Shown: piece after piece, positions 17,343 to 24,991 of the stretch
Position numbering within the stretch: position 1 is the first letter of the stretch
Layout: each line of letters starts with the position of its first letter
Assembly: GCA_902495245.1 (NCBI GenBank)
Contig: CABUWI010000008.1
Coordinates: forward strand, 1-64,000
Length of the DNA: 64,000 bases
Source: an uncultured Porphyromonadaceae bacterium
GTDB taxonomy: Bacteria > Bacteroidota > Bacteroidia > Bacteroidales > Muribaculaceae
Direction: 5' to 3'
The notes under the pieces: generated by a model
What the model saw: the letters and a program-made list of their open reading frames with translations, nothing else
Told to the model about the DNA's origin: nothing
Database searches by the model: none
Made by a program: the position numbers and the translations under genes

Positions 17343-18706
17343 AGGAGTATAGCCCCGAATATCTCGAGCAGATTCGGCACATCATAGCTGCCGGCGACGT
17401 CGACGGCGCGCGCCGCGAACTCTCGGCGCTCCACCCCGCCGACATCGCCGAGCTGTATCAGGACCTTGACCTCGACGAGGCCGAGTTCCTCTACAGGCTG
17501 CTCGACGAGGAGACGGCCGCCGACGTGCTGCTCGAACTCGACGAAGACGACCGCCGCAAGCTGCTCGACGCCACGCCCAACGAGGTCATAGCCAAGCAGG
17601 TTGACCACATGGACACCGACGATGCCGCCGACCTTCTTCAGGAACTCGACAAGGAAGACCAGGAGGAGGTGCTGGCCCAGCTTGATGACGTTGAGCAGGC
17701 CGGCGACATCATCGACCTGATGAAGTATCCCGAGAACACCGCCGGCTCGCTCATGGGCACGGAGATGATAGTGGTCAACGAAAACTGGTCGATGCCAGAG
17801 TGCATCAAGGAGATGCGTCTGCAGGCTGAGGAGCTCAACGAGATATATTACGTCTACGTTGTCGACAACGACGAACGCCTGCGCGGCGTGCTGCCGCTCA
17901 AGAAGATGCTTACCCACCCCTCGGTCAGCAAAATCAAGCACGTCATGGAGGCCGACCCGGCCTATGTCAAGACTGACACCGACCTCGACGAGGTGGCACA
18001 GGACTTCGAGAAATATGACCTCGTGGCCATGCCAGTAATCGACGCCGTCGGGCGGCTTGTGGGGCAGATAACCTTCGACGACGTGATGGACACCGTGCGC
18101 GAGAGTGCCGAGCGCGACTATCAGCTGGCCTCGGGTCTTAGCGGCGACGTCGAGACAGACGACTCCTGGTTCGCGCAGACAAAGGCGCGCCTGCCGTGGC
18201 TGCTCATCGGCATTGCCGGCGGCATAGGCAACTCGCTGATTCTCGGCAATTTCGAGGCTGGTTTCGCTACCAATCCGGCCATGGCGCTGTTCATTCCCCT
18301 CATCGGCGGCACGGGCGGCAACGTCGGCATTCAGTCGTCGGCAATCGTGGTGCAGGGTCTGGCAAACGGCTCGCTCGACATTGCCCACGCCGGCAAGCAG
18401 ATTTTCAAGGAAGTGGGCGTCGGCCTGCTCAACGCGACGATTATCGCCCTTGTAGTGTTCGTCTACAACTGTTTCCGCCTCGGCGCCTCGCAGGTTACGA
18501 CGCTGGCCGTGGCCCTGAGCCTTTTTGCCGTGGTCATCTTTGCCAGCGTGTTCGGCACATTCGTGCCCCTTACGCTCGAAAAACTGAAAATTGACCCAGC
18601 CCTCGCCACGGGCCCATTCATTTCGATTACCAACGACATCATCGGCATGGTCATCTACATGACAATCTCCTCCTACCTGCTTTCGACCTTCGGCCTCAAC
18701 ATATGA
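17339..18706 (+). CDS. mgtE: magnesium transporter MgtE
   Basis: A 455-residue Mg2+ channel. The N-terminal acidic superhelical MgtE_N domain (about 1-130) is followed by two CBS domains (about 130-255) that sense cytosolic Mg2+, a plug helix, and five membrane helices with the pore motif PLIGGTGGNVGIQSS. The acidic repeats (DEDDRRKLL, MDTDDAADLL) are typical. Length is normal. It closes the rsh operon, and its last 11 bases overlap the 3' end of the convergent LysE gene. Confidence 0.95.
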   Translation: MKEYSPEYLEQIRHIIAAGDVDGARRELSALHPADIAELYQDLDLDEAEFLYRLLDEETAADVLLELDEDDRRKLLDATPNEVIAKQVDHMDTDDAADLLQELDKEDQEEVLAQLDDVEQAGDIIDLMKYPENTAGSLMGTEMIVVNENWSMPECIKEMRLQAEELNEIYYVYVVDNDERLRGVLPLKKMLTHPSVSKIKHVMEADPAYVKTDTDLDEVAQDFEKYDLVAMPVIDAVGRLVGQITFDDVMDTVRESAERDYQLASGLSGDVETDDSWFAQTKARLPWLLIGIAGGIGNSLILGNFEAGFATNPAMALFIPLIGGTGGNVGIQSSAIVVQGLANGSLDIAHAGKQIFKEVGVGLLNATIIALVVFVYNCFRLGASQVTTLAVALSLFAVVIFASVFGTFVPLTLEKLKIDPALATGPFISITNDIIGMVIYMTISSYLLSTFGLNI

Positions 18707-19340
18707 CGTCGGCGATGGCCGTAACCGTGCCGACAAGGGCGAAGAGCATCAGCAGCGAACCGATAATGCGGTTCACGATATAAAGCGAGCGCACGTTGAA
18801 GTGTGCTCGCATTTTGTTGACGAGGAACGTAACGAGAAACCACCAGCACAGCGCGCCGGCGGCGATGCTCAGATAGCCCGAAATGTAGTGGTAATAGCGG
18901 AACTCGGGCAGCAGGAAGTTGAACCGCGCGAACAGGCCGATTATGAAAAAGAGAATCAGCGGGTTGGAGACCGTGAGCAAAAAGCCGGTAACAACGTCCT
19001 TCCAGTAGGTGTTGGCCTCGACCGTGTCGCGGCGCCGCAATTGGCGCGCCGGGTTTTTGCGGAACAGATAGATGCCGAACAGCGCGATGGCCACCGACCC
19101 GAGCAGTTGCAGCCAGAACTGTTGCGACTCGATGAAATCGGTGATGAACGCGATGCCCGCACCGGTCAGTATGCAATAGAACAAGTCGCTGATTGACGCG
19201 CCGATACCCGTGAAGAATGCCGGCCAGCGCCCCTTGTCGAGCGTGCGCTGAATCACCAGCATGCCTATCGGGCCCATTGGGGCCGAAATCAGCACGCCGA
19301 TAGCAAAACCGCGCATCAGCACATAAATCAGTTGTTCCAT
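18696..19340 (-). CDS. LysE/RhtB family exporter
   Basis: A 214-residue inner-membrane protein with six hydrophobic segments and the family's N-terminal signature (MRGFAIGVLISAPMGPIG, then IQRTLDKGR). These proteins export amino acids such as lysine, arginine, homoserine or threonine; the substrate here is unknown. The ATG at 19340 fits both the family's usual N-terminus and the promoter position. It would leave a leader of only a few bases, so the message may be almost leaderless. It converges on mgtE with an 11-base overlap and has no partner gene. Confidence 0.88.
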   Translation of the reverse strand: MEQLIYVLMRGFAIGVLISAPMGPIGMLVIQRTLDKGRWPAFFTGIGASISDLFYCILTGAGIAFITDFIESQQFWLQLLGSVAIALFGIYLFRKNPARQLRRRDTVEANTYWKDVVTGFLLTVSNPLILFFIIGLFARFNFLLPEFRYYHYISGYLSIAAGALCWWFLVTFLVNKMRAHFNVRSLYIVNRIIGSLLMLFALVGTVTAIADVIC

Positions 19341-19349
19341 ACGTAACTG

Positions 19350-19380
19350 CAAATATACTCAACCCTCGCCAATTTTCCAA
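19350..19380 (-). promoter_or_regulatory. promoter of the LysE exporter
   Basis: On the minus strand TTGG (19380-19377), 19 bases, then TATATTTG (19357-19350), a good Bacteroidota promoter. The start codon at 19340 follows within about 10 bases of the box, implying a very short leader. Confidence 0.6.
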
Positions 19381-19465
19381 ACATTTCCCCTTCCGCGCCG
19401 ATATTTTTAGACAGGAGCACAGTAGAACGACTGCCCCGTTGCCACAAGCACGCAGGTGAGTCGCC

Positions 19466-19490
19466 AACCTGTAAGATTCTCTTACAAGTT
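19466..19490. repeat. 25-base palindrome AAC-C-TGTAAGA-TTC-TCTTACA-A-GTT
   Basis: TGTAAGA (19470-19476) and TCTTACA (19480-19486) form a perfect dyad around TTC. AAC and GTT extend it beyond one mismatch. It lies in the 368-base divergent gap between the LysE exporter and greA, about 100 bases upstream of the greA promoter. It could be an operator or a small hairpin. Nothing else recognisable lies in 19381-19560. Confidence 0.4.
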
Positions 19491-19563
19491 CATGGCCTCC
19501 ATTGCGCGCAACTCATTTCATTTGTCCGAGAATTTGTGAAAATTGGAGAAAAGTGGCGGGGAA

Positions 19564-19595
19564 GTTGGGATTGTGGATTTTTTTGCGTAACTTTG
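19564..19595 (+). promoter_or_regulatory. greA promoter
   Basis: GTTG (19564-19567), 20 bases, then TAACTTTG (19588-19595). The block ATTGTGGAT, T-run, GCGTAACTTTG is shared with the rsh and EF-G2 promoters. The leader to the ATG at 19721 is about 120 bases and AT-rich just before the start. Confidence 0.7.
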
Positions 19596-19720
19596 CGGTT
19601 GAAATGACGCTCGATGGAGCGCCGAACCACGGGTCTCGACGGCAATAACACGCCGCGGGATTCAATTTTTTTTCTGCGAATATTAAACTTTAATTTACGA
19701 ACTAATTTAACCTTATCATC

Positions 19721-20191
19721 ATGGCAATCACTTACATGACCAAGGACGGATATAAGAAGAAGATGGACGAAATCGCCTACATGGAGTCGGTTGAGCGTCC
19801 GCGCATATCCGCCGCTATCGCCGAGGCCCGCGACAAGGGCGACCTCTCGGAAAATTCGGAGTATGACGCTGCCAAGGAGGCGCAGGGCATGCTCGAAATG
19901 AAAATCGCACAGTTGAAAGATCTCGTGGCCAATGCCCGCATCATCGACGAGAGCAAGCTGAACACCGACGAGGTGCAGATCATGAACCGTGTGAAAATCA
20001 AGAACCACGCCAACGGCGCTGTGGCCGAATATACAATCGTGGCCGACTCGGAGGCTAACCTCAAGGAGAAGAAAATCGGCACGTCGACCCCCATTGCGCA
20101 GGGCCTGCTGGGCCACAAGCTGGGCGACGTCGTCGATATTCGCGTGCCGGCCGGCATGATGAAGTTTGAAATTGTCGAAATCAGTTTCTGA
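19721..20191 (+). CDS. greA: transcription elongation factor GreA
   Basis: A 156-residue factor that rescues backtracked RNA polymerase by stimulating transcript cleavage. The N-terminal coiled coil carries the conserved acidic tip region (ARDKGDLSENSEYDAAKEAQ), and the C-terminal FKBP-like domain ends in PAGMMKFEIVEI. Length is standard. It is followed after 9 bases by the HIT gene. Confidence 0.96.
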   Translation: MAITYMTKDGYKKKMDEIAYMESVERPRISAAIAEARDKGDLSENSEYDAAKEAQGMLEMKIAQLKDLVANARIIDESKLNTDEVQIMNRVKIKNHANGAVAEYTIVADSEANLKEKKIGTSTPIAQGLLGHKLGDVVDIRVPAGMMKFEIVEISF

Positions 20192-20200
20192 ACCACTGTC

Positions 20201-20590
20201 ATGGCAACGATTTTTTCGCGCATAGCCGCCGGCGAGATTCCGTCATACAAGGTGGCGGAAGACGAGAAGCACTTTGCGTTTCTCGACATCAACCCCATGG
20301 CGCCGGGCCACACGCTGGTGATTCCGCGCCGCGAGGTTGACTATCTGTTCGACCTCACGGCCGAGGAGTATGGCGAGCTGATGGAATTTGCCCGCAAGGT
20401 AGCATTGAAAATCAAGAAAGCCGTGCCTTGTCAGCGCGTCGGCGTGGCCGTGCTGGGCATGGAAGTGCCTCACGCCCACATTCATCTGGTTCCGTTGCAG
20501 ACGGAAGCCGACATGGACTTCCGCGCCCCCAAGCGCGAGATTCCCGCCGACGAGATGGAGCGCATAGCCGCCGCCATCGCCAATGCCTAA
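20201..20590 (+). CDS. HIT family nucleotide-binding protein
   Basis: A 129-residue histidine-triad protein with the motif HAHIHLVP near residues 91-98, preceded by the usual PGHTLVIPRR segment. HIT/HINT proteins hydrolyse nucleoside phosphoramidates or dinucleoside polyphosphates; the substrate here is not known. It starts 9 bases after greA, and its end overlaps the histidine kinase gene by 8 bases. The three therefore probably form one transcript. Confidence 0.93.
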   Translation: MATIFSRIAAGEIPSYKVAEDEKHFAFLDINPMAPGHTLVIPRREVDYLFDLTAEEYGELMEFARKVALKIKKAVPCQRVGVAVLGMEVPHAHIHLVPLQTEADMDFRAPKREIPADEMERIAAAIANA

Positions 20591-21779
20591 CATTTACGAA
20601 CTTCGCCGCCGCGGCACTGTGGTGTTTATGCTCGCCACGGTAGCCGTGGCTGCGGCTTTTCTGTGGGTGAGCGACCGCCTTGTGGGCGACCTCAGCGAAC
20701 AGGAGCGCGCCCGCATGCAGATATGGGCCGATGCCACCCGCGAGATTGCATCGGCCGACTCGTCGACCGACCTCGACTTCCTTCTCTCCATCGTCAAGGG
20801 GAACCATACCATTCCGGTGATTCTCGTTGACGATTCGGACCGGATTCTCGATCATCTGAACTTCGAGTTGCCCGAATCGACCGACACTCTGCCCCCCTGG
20901 CAGCTCACCGAGGCGAACGAAAAGTTTCTGCGTTCGCGCCTCGAGCGGCTCAAGAAGTCGCCCAACGTGATTCACATTGTCATCGAGCCGGGGGTCAACC
21001 AGCATCTCTATTATGAAGACTCGCTGCTGCTGAGGCGGCTGAGCTGGTATCCCTACGTGCAGCTGCTGGTCATGGCCGCGTTCGTCTTCGTGGTCTACTA
21101 TGCCGTGTCGGCCACCAAGCGGGCCGAGCAGAACAAGGTGTGGGTGGGCCTGAGCAAGGAGACGGCCCATCAGCTGGGCACGCCCATATCGTCGCTGATG
21201 GCGTGGGTGGAGATTCTGCCGGGCTACGGCGTCGACAAGGAAGTGGTTGACGAAATGAACAAGGACGTCAACCGCCTGAGCGTCATAGCCTCGCGTTTCA
21301 GCAAAATCGGCTCGCCGCCTGCCATGGAGCCTGAAGATGTCAACACGGTGGTTGAGCACGCCGTGGGCTACATGCGCTCGCGCATCTCGTCGGGCGTTGA
21401 CCTGCAGCTCGAGCTGTCGGCCGAGCCGCTGAGAGTGAATCTGAGCGTGTCGCTGATAGAGTGGGTGCTCGAAAACCTCATCAAGAACGCCGTTGACGCC
21501 ATGGAGGGCCACGGGCGGCTGCGCGTGGCGACGATGGCCGAAGAGGGCAATGCCGTCATCGAGATTTCCGACTCGGGCAAGGGCATTGCGCGCAAGGATT
21601 TCAAGACTGTTTTCCGGCCCGGCTATACGACCAAGAAGCGCGGGTGGGGACTGGGACTGACGCTGGCCAAGCGCATCGTCGAGTCGTATCACCACGGCCG
21701 CATCTTCGTCAAGGACTCCGAGCCTGGCGTGAAGACCACCTTCCGCATTCAGCTGCCGCGCATCGGAGTTAAAAGTTAA
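20583..21779 (+). CDS. orphan sensor histidine kinase
   Basis: A 398-residue membrane histidine kinase. Helix one (about 13-31) and helix two (about 155-175) flank a periplasmic sensor region without a recognisable domain name. The phosphoacceptor is His196 in ETAHQLGTPISSL, and the HATPase domain shows the N box (ENLIKNAVDAM), the G1 box (ISDSGKGIA) and the G2 region (WGLGLTLAKRIVE). There is no HAMP linker and no response regulator in the vicinity. This greA-HIT-kinase arrangement may reflect an orphan partner elsewhere. The signal it senses is unknown. Confidence 0.88.
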   Translation: MPNIYELRRRGTVVFMLATVAVAAAFLWVSDRLVGDLSEQERARMQIWADATREIASADSSTDLDFLLSIVKGNHTIPVILVDDSDRILDHLNFELPESTDTLPPWQLTEANEKFLRSRLERLKKSPNVIHIVIEPGVNQHLYYEDSLLLRRLSWYPYVQLLVMAAFVFVVYYAVSATKRAEQNKVWVGLSKETAHQLGTPISSLMAWVEILPGYGVDKEVVDEMNKDVNRLSVIASRFSKIGSPPAMEPEDVNTVVEHAVGYMRSRISSGVDLQLELSAEPLRVNLSVSLIEWVLENLIKNAVDAMEGHGRLRVATMAEEGNAVIEISDSGKGIARKDFKTVFRPGYTTKKRGWGLGLTLAKRIVESYHHGRIFVKDSEPGVKTTFRIQLPRIGVKS

Positions 21780-21868
21780 AGGTTAAAAGTTAAAAGTTGC
21801 ACAAATGCCACTGAACCTTGAGCTCACAACTTAGAACCTGCACCCTTGACCATTAACTCTTGACTCTT
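21768..21868. repeat. short TTAAAAG-type repeats
   Basis: At the end of the kinase gene and in the gap behind it, GTTAAAA/GTTAAAG is repeated about four times (21768-21798). After some 60 bases, related complements such as TTAACTCTTGACTCTTAAC appear (near 21852-21870). The two clusters can pair imperfectly. Repeats of this kind occur between genes in many Bacteroidales. They might act as a transcription end or a recombination-prone spacer; the function is not established. Confidence 0.45.
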
Positions 21869-21888
21869 AACATTAAACTTAGAGAATT

Positions 21889-22662
21889 ATGAATTTAGAA
21901 CTGTTTCAGCCGCATAACTTCGCGGTGTTTCTGTGGATTATGGCCGCAACGGCCGTGGTGGTTTTCATAGCCTTGCAAAAGCTTGAGGCCGGTTATGGCA
22001 TCATGTTCAACTCCAAGTGGGGACCGGCAATCAACAACAAAACGGCCTGGGTGCTGATGGAGGCGCCGGTGTTCTTCATCATGCTGTGGCTCTGGCTCGC
22101 CTCGCCCCGCAAGGCCGAACTTGCCCCGGTGGTGATGTGCCTGATTTTTGAGCTGCACTACTTTCAGCGTTCGTTCATTTTCCCGCTGATGATGAAAGGC
22201 AAAAGCAAGATGCCGCTCGCAATTATGCTCATGGGCGTACTCTTCAACTCTCTGAACGCGCTGATGCAGGGCGGCTGGATTTTCTATGTCAGTGCTCCGG
22301 GCCGCTACGAGGCGTCGTGGCTCTACAGTCCGCAATTCATTTGCGGCACGCTGATATTTGCCTGGGGCATGTTCACCAACCTGCAGAGCGACAGCATTAT
22401 CCGCCATCTGCGCAAACCCGGCGACACGCGCCACTATCTGCCGCGCGGCGGCATGTTCCGCTACGTAACCTCCGCCAACTATTTCGGCGAGCTGATGGAG
22501 TGGGTGGGCTTTGCCATTCTGACGTGGAGCTGGGCCGGCGCCGTTTTCGCCCTATGGACTTTTGCCAACCTCGCGCCCCGCGCCCGCAAAATCAATGCCC
22601 GCTATCGCGCCGAATTCGGCCCCGAGACGCCTCACTACGCAATAATCCCCGGCATCTATTAG
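21889..22662 (+). CDS. steroid 5-alpha-reductase family (DUF1295) membrane protein
   Basis: A 257-residue polytopic membrane protein that aligns along its length with 3-oxo-5-alpha-steroid 4-dehydrogenases of the SRD5A1 type. Shared features include FELHYFQRSFIFPLMM in the middle, LPRGGMFRYVTSANYFGE followed by MEWVGFAI toward the end (the NADPH-binding region), and a terminal arginine-rich tail HYAIIPGIY. Established knowledge: related bacterial 5AR enzymes reduce the 4-ene of 3-oxo-steroids and bile acids in gut Bacteroidales. Substrate specificity here is unproven; the same fold also covers other enoyl reductases and methyltransferases. No hydroxysteroid dehydrogenase lies nearby. Confidence 0.82.
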   Translation: MNLELFQPHNFAVFLWIMAATAVVVFIALQKLEAGYGIMFNSKWGPAINNKTAWVLMEAPVFFIMLWLWLASPRKAELAPVVMCLIFELHYFQRSFIFPLMMKGKSKMPLAIMLMGVLFNSLNALMQGGWIFYVSAPGRYEASWLYSPQFICGTLIFAWGMFTNLQSDSIIRHLRKPGDTRHYLPRGGMFRYVTSANYFGELMEWVGFAILTWSWAGAVFALWTFANLAPRARKINARYRAEFGPETPHYAIIPGIY

Positions 22663-22704
22663 TTATTAGTGTACAAGAGTTTATTTATAATATCGGAAAA
22701 AACA

Positions 22705-23181
22705 ATGAAAAAACGTATCGCATTCATTCTGCTGGCCGTCGTGGCCGCATTCTCTGCCATGGCTCAGGCTCCGGCCGCAGGCTCGAAGGCTCCTGATTTC
22801 GCCCTGTCCGACACCAACGGCAAAACCGTAACCCTGCAGTCGCTTCAGGGCAAATGGGTGGTACTCGACTTCTGGGGCTCGTGGTGCGGCTGGTGCATCA
22901 AGGGTTTCCCCGAAATGAAAAAGAGCTACGCCGCCCTCAAAGGCAAGGCTGAGTTCGTCGGCATTGCCTACGACAAGAAAGAAGCCTGGCTCGAGGCCGT
23001 CAAGAAGTATGAGCTCCCCTGGGTGAACCTCTTCGCAGGCAACGACAAGAAAGTGCTCATGGACTACGGTGTGGAGGGTTTCCCGACCAAGGTCATCATT
23101 GACCCTAAAGGCGTTGTGCGCAACGTAACCGTTGGCGAAGATCCGGCCTTTTACACCACTTTGCAGTCGCTGGTAAAATAA
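22705..23181 (+). CDS. secreted TlpA-like thioredoxin
   Basis: A 158-residue periplasmic thioredoxin-fold protein with a signal peptide (MKKRIAFILLAVVAAFSAMA, cleavage near AMAQA). The redox motif is Cys61-Gly-Trp-Cys64 within GSWCGWCIKGFP, and the cis-proline region is EGFPTKVIID. It belongs to the AhpC/TSA-TlpA group, which reduces disulfides in exported proteins or in cytochrome maturation. An in-frame GTG at 22669 exists, but the ATG at 22705 gives a proper signal peptide. A hairpin follows the stop. Confidence 0.9.
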   Translation: MKKRIAFILLAVVAAFSAMAQAPAAGSKAPDFALSDTNGKTVTLQSLQGKWVVLDFWGSWCGWCIKGFPEMKKSYAALKGKAEFVGIAYDKKEAWLEAVKKYELPWVNLFAGNDKKVLMDYGVEGFPTKVIIDPKGVVRNVTVGEDPAFYTTLQSLVK

Positions 23182-23196
23182 AAATTAACAAAACGG

Positions 23197-23237
23197 AATT
23201 TCCGGGGTGGAATATTCCCGGAAATTTCGTAACTTTG
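23197..23237 (+). promoter_or_regulatory. hairpin and pyrE promoter
   Basis: AATTTCCGGG (23197-23206) pairs perfectly with CCCGGAAATT (23217-23226) across a 10-base loop and is followed after three bases by TAACTTTG (23230-23237). The hairpin may end the thioredoxin transcript, although it lacks a T-run. It occupies the spacer of the pyrE promoter, so it could also be a binding site. Confidence 0.55.
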
Positions 23238-23272
23238 CGGCTTAAAAACTTAACCTCAACGTCAAATTACAC

Positions 23273-23911
23273 ATGAAACAGGTCGAAACACTTCTTGCCG
23301 AGAAGCTGCTGAAAGTCAGCGCAATCAAGCTCCAGCCCAACAATCCGTTCACATGGGCCAGCGGTTGGAATTCACCCATATACACCGACAATCGCATCAC
23401 GCTGTCCTATCCCGATATCCGTTCGTTCATCAAGGTTGAACTGTGCCGTGTGATTGAAGAACGCTTCCCCGAGGCCAATTGCGTGGCCGGTGTCGCAACC
23501 GGCGCCATCGCTCAGGGCGCGCTCGTGGCCGACACTCTCGGACTTCCCTACGTCTATGTGCGTTCATCGCCCAAAGACCACGGCCTTGAAAACCTCATTG
23601 AGGGCAATCTCGTGCCCGGAAAGAAGGTTGTAGTGGTCGAAGACCTGATTTCAACCGGCGGCAGTTCGCTCAAGGCCGTTCAGGCAATCCGCAATGCGGG
23701 TTGCGAGGTTGTCGGCATGGTCGCCATGTTCAGCTACGGCTTCCCCGTGGCCCAGAAGGCATTCCGCGACGCCGACGTTGAACTGGTTACGCTTAGCAAC
23801 TACAACGCGATGCTCGAGGCCGCGCTCGCAACCAACTATATTCGCGAAGAAGATCTCGAAACGCTGCGCGAATGGCGCAAGGATCCGTCGGTCTGGACTG
23901 CTGCAAAATAA
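23273..23911 (+). CDS. pyrE: orotate phosphoribosyltransferase
   Basis: A 212-residue cytoplasmic enzyme that joins orotate to PRPP to give OMP in pyrimidine synthesis. The PRPP-binding loop reads VVVVEDLISTGGSSL, and the flexible catalytic loop RSSPKDHG is present. Length is standard. The START-like gene follows at 17 bases. Confidence 0.96.
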   Translation: MKQVETLLAEKLLKVSAIKLQPNNPFTWASGWNSPIYTDNRITLSYPDIRSFIKVELCRVIEERFPEANCVAGVATGAIAQGALVADTLGLPYVYVRSSPKDHGLENLIEGNLVPGKKVVVVEDLISTGGSSLKAVQAIRNAGCEVVGMVAMFSYGFPVAQKAFRDADVELVTLSNYNAMLEAALATNYIREEDLETLREWRKDPSVWTAAK

Positions 23912-23928
23912 CAAACGACTGATTTATC

Positions 23929-24348
23929 GTGAAATATACAGGCAAACCTTATAGACTCGCCGCTGCCCGCGGCGACGTCTACAATCGACTGTCCGACCTG
24001 AGCGGCGTGCGCGAGCGCATGTCGTCGCTGCCCGATGACCTCAAGGCCAAGATGGGCACCGTGAACTTTCCCGACTCCGAGACTCTGGCGTTCACCGCGC
24101 CCGGGGTGGGGGAGATGAAGTTCCGCATCGTCGAGCGCCGCGAGCCCGACCTGGTGCGCTTCATGGCCGACACCGGCGTCATGCCGATTTATGTCGACAT
24201 CGCCCTGGCCGAAGCCGGCGCTGACTCGACAGACATCAGCGCGACTATCGAAGCCGAGATTCCGATGATGTTGCGTCCGCTCATCGGCGGCAAACTTCAG
24301 GAAGCTGCCGACAAATTCGGCGAAATGTTCGGACAACTCAACGCATGA
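23929..24348 (+). CDS. START/SRPBCC-like protein
   Basis: A 139-residue cytoplasmic protein resembling polyketide-cyclase/SRPBCC folds: an N-terminal strand (KYTGKPYRLAAARGDVYNRL), a central sheet, and a long C-terminal helix (MLRPLIGGKLQEAADKFGEM). Ligand and function are unknown. The start appears to be GTG at 23929, which places it 17 bases after pyrE, with which it is commonly adjacent in Bacteroidales. It overlaps the next gene by four bases. Confidence 0.72.
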   Translation: MKYTGKPYRLAAARGDVYNRLSDLSGVRERMSSLPDDLKAKMGTVNFPDSETLAFTAPGVGEMKFRIVERREPDLVRFMADTGVMPIYVDIALAEAGADSTDISATIEAEIPMMLRPLIGGKLQEAADKFGEMFGQLNA

Positions 24349-24869
24349 CAAAACCATTCAGCCGCATGCTTGCGGCATCGCTTTGCACCCTGTCGGCCCT
24401 GCTGCCGGCGGGGTGTGAATCTATTGACCTGAACGACGACCGCATTCCGCGCACGCGCGTCTACGTGCCTTTTACCTCGGCGGGCGAGTGGGATTTTTTC
24501 GGCGTTGGCGGCGCGCTGCAGTCGCGTGTGTTTATCCGCGAAGAGGGTGTTCCGTCAGACTATCCTTATCCCGACTACTCCTATACGGGCTATGGCGGCG
24601 TGTTGCTGACATGCGACGTCAACTCCGAGCCGCAGGCGTTCGACCTGTCGTGTCCCGTCGAGCGGCTTCGCGACGTACGCATCTCGATTGACCGCGAAGA
24701 GAACCTTGCGCGCTGTTCGAAATGCGGCTCGACCTACGATGTGTTCGCCATTCGCGGCGAAGGTCCCGGCGCCCCCGTGAGCGGCCCCGCGCGCACCGAC
24801 GGTTACGCCCTGCGCGCCTACAGAGTCCTGTTTAACGTCGACGGCCGCTATGCGCTCATCTCCAACTGA
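24345..24869 (+). CDS. Rieske-like lipoprotein with altered ligands
   Basis: A 174-residue lipoprotein (lipobox ending at Cys24, LLPAGC). The C-terminal half follows the Rieske ferredoxin pattern: a first loop Cys103-Pro-Val, a second loop Cys124-Ser-Lys-Cys127-Gly-Ser-Thr-Tyr-Asp, then the characteristic APVSGPA segment. The two histidine ligands expected in CxH and CxxH are Val105 and Cys127. A classic [2Fe-2S] Rieske centre is therefore unlikely; a zinc site or a purely structural domain is possible. One further cysteine (90) is near. It overlaps the SRPBCC gene by four bases. No function is known to me, though similar degenerate lipoproteins occur in Bacteroidales. Confidence 0.65.
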   Translation: MTKPFSRMLAASLCTLSALLPAGCESIDLNDDRIPRTRVYVPFTSAGEWDFFGVGGALQSRVFIREEGVPSDYPYPDYSYTGYGGVLLTCDVNSEPQAFDLSCPVERLRDVRISIDREENLARCSKCGSTYDVFAIRGEGPGAPVSGPARTDGYALRAYRVLFNVDGRYALISN

Positions 24870-24935
24870 GGCGTCAGGTCGGAAGATTTGTTTGGATTTT
24901 TTAAGTATTGTGAGGCGAGTTTAAGATTTTTTTCG

Positions 24936-24943
24936 TAAATTTG
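24936..24943 (+). promoter_or_regulatory. -7 box of the nuo-atp operon promoter
   Basis: TAAATTTG lies 48 bases ahead of the nuoA start codon, preceded by a T-run (GATTTTTTTCG). No good TTTG is found at 19-20 bases; the nearest TTG is at 24908-24910. It is the only promoter-like element seen ahead of the 19-gene run that ends at 42062. The rest of the 122-base gap holds nothing else recognisable. Confidence 0.6.
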
Positions 24944-24991
24944 CAGGTAAATTAGACAAAACTTAACTGATTTGTTACCATAAAAACTTGT

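Noticed and set aside
22669..22704. Extended GTG start of the thioredoxin gene
   Set aside because: The 12 additional residues would precede a complete signal peptide; the ATG at 22705 is the better start.
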